Assembly (NCBI GenBank): GCA_029239935.1
Contig: JARBTY010000220.1
Coordinates: 1-5,010, forward strand
From: Clostridia bacterium
GTDB taxonomy: Bacteria > Bacillota_A > Clostridia > Lachnospirales > Cellulosilyticaceae
Direction of reading: 5' to 3'
DNA length: 5,010 nt
The position numbers and the translations under genes were made by a program. This document shows, in pieces, positions 4,764-5,010 of this stretch. How positions within the stretch are numbered: the stretch's first letter is position 1; each line of letters begins with the position of its first letter. Below the pieces are notes generated by a model. That model was not told the origin of the DNA. It saw only the letters and a list, made by a program, of their open reading frames with translations, and did not search any database.

Positions 4764-5010
4764 ATGAAAACTTTAAATTATAATACGTTAGAAGAATTAG
4801 GAAATGATGCTTTTGTTCTAAAAGAAGCACCAGAGAGAATCCTGCAGTTTGGAGAAGGTAATTTCTTAAGAGGGTTTGTAAATTATTTCGTAGACATCTT
4901 AAATGAAGAACAAGGCTTTAACAGCAAGGTGGTTGTGGTACAGCCTATAGCAAATGGCCTTGCAGACTTATTAAACAAACAAGAAGGTCTATACAATCTT
5001 TATCTGAGAG
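4764..5010 (+). CDS. uxaB: Tagaturonate reductase (altronate oxidoreductase), N-terminal part (3' end outside window)
   Basis: UxaB reduces D-tagaturonate to D-altronate with NADH, the second step of D-galacturonate catabolism. The 82 visible residues match the N-terminus of the UxaB branch of the mannitol/polyol long-chain dehydrogenase family: [20 protein letters not shown] (23-42), carrying the Rossmann-fold start, then VDILNE (43-48), [12 protein letters not shown] (54-65) and [10 protein letters not shown] (73-82). The E. coli protein has the equivalent order [16 protein letters not shown], then VVVVRPI, then DGLYT. The ATG at 4764 is set by AAAGGAG (4751-4757), 6 nt upstream. The related fructuronate reductase UxuB is the main alternative, but the QFGEGNFLR start favours UxaB. 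Only the start is visible, so integrity and the catalytic lysine region cannot be checked. Its promoter and operator suggest induction by a uronate intermediate. Confidence 0.9.
   Translation, partial: MKTLNYNTLEELGNDAFVLKEAPERILQFGEGNFLRGFVNYFVDILNEEQGFNSKVVVVQPIANGLADLLNKQEGLYNLYLR

Noticed and set aside
1..5010. CRISPR array, insertion sequence, tRNA/rRNA, phage or defence genes
   Set aside because: No spaced repeats, transposase-like frames, terminal inverted repeats, tRNA-like cloverleaf or defence motifs were seen; every long frame is accounted for by metabolic genes or the one regulator.

Overview
This AT-rich window with strong GGAGG-type ribosome sites looks like a clostridial Firmicute, probably in or near the Lachnospirales. 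That placement is an inference from base composition, gene content and the form of the proteins; no rRNA or other taxonomic marker is present. The core is a hexuronate (pectin sugar acid) catabolic locus beside the end of an ethanolamine-utilisation gene.

Layout. Bases 2-247 are the 3' end of eutC, the ethanolamine ammonia-lyase small subunit. A bidirectional terminator (297-337) separates it from a convergent minus-strand gene (344-994) for a YheO/DauR-type PAS plus helix-turn-helix regulator. A 266-bp AT-rich divergent control region (995-1260) follows. On the plus strand come a KDPG/KHG aldolase fused to a C-terminal glyoxalase/VOC-like domain (1261-2226) and, 12 bp later, a PfkB-family KDG kinase (2239-3261), ending at a hairpin terminator (3314-3356). 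A second, divergent PfkB-family KDG kinase-like gene (3399-4349) has its own strong terminator (4377-4414). About 250 bp without a recognisable gene follow. Then comes a well-formed sigma-A-type promoter with a perfect LacI-family-like operator over its start point, driving uxaB (tagaturonate reductase; 4764 to the window edge).

How the genes fit together. Galacturonate is isomerised to tagaturonate, reduced by UxaB to altronate and dehydrated to 2-keto-3-deoxygluconate (KDG). KDG is phosphorylated by KdgK to KDPG, which Eda cleaves to pyruvate and glyceraldehyde-3-phosphate. The window holds the lower two steps (one kinase step apparently covered twice) and the start of the upper branch. The isomerase (uxaC) and altronate dehydratase (uxaA) are not in view and may lie downstream of uxaB.

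Nothing here amounts to a clearly new system. The points most worth a second look are the uxaB promoter/operator with its extended dyad and a possible auxiliary operator upstream, the aldolase-VOC fusion, the two adjacent kinases, and the YheO-type regulator divergent from the KDG operon.
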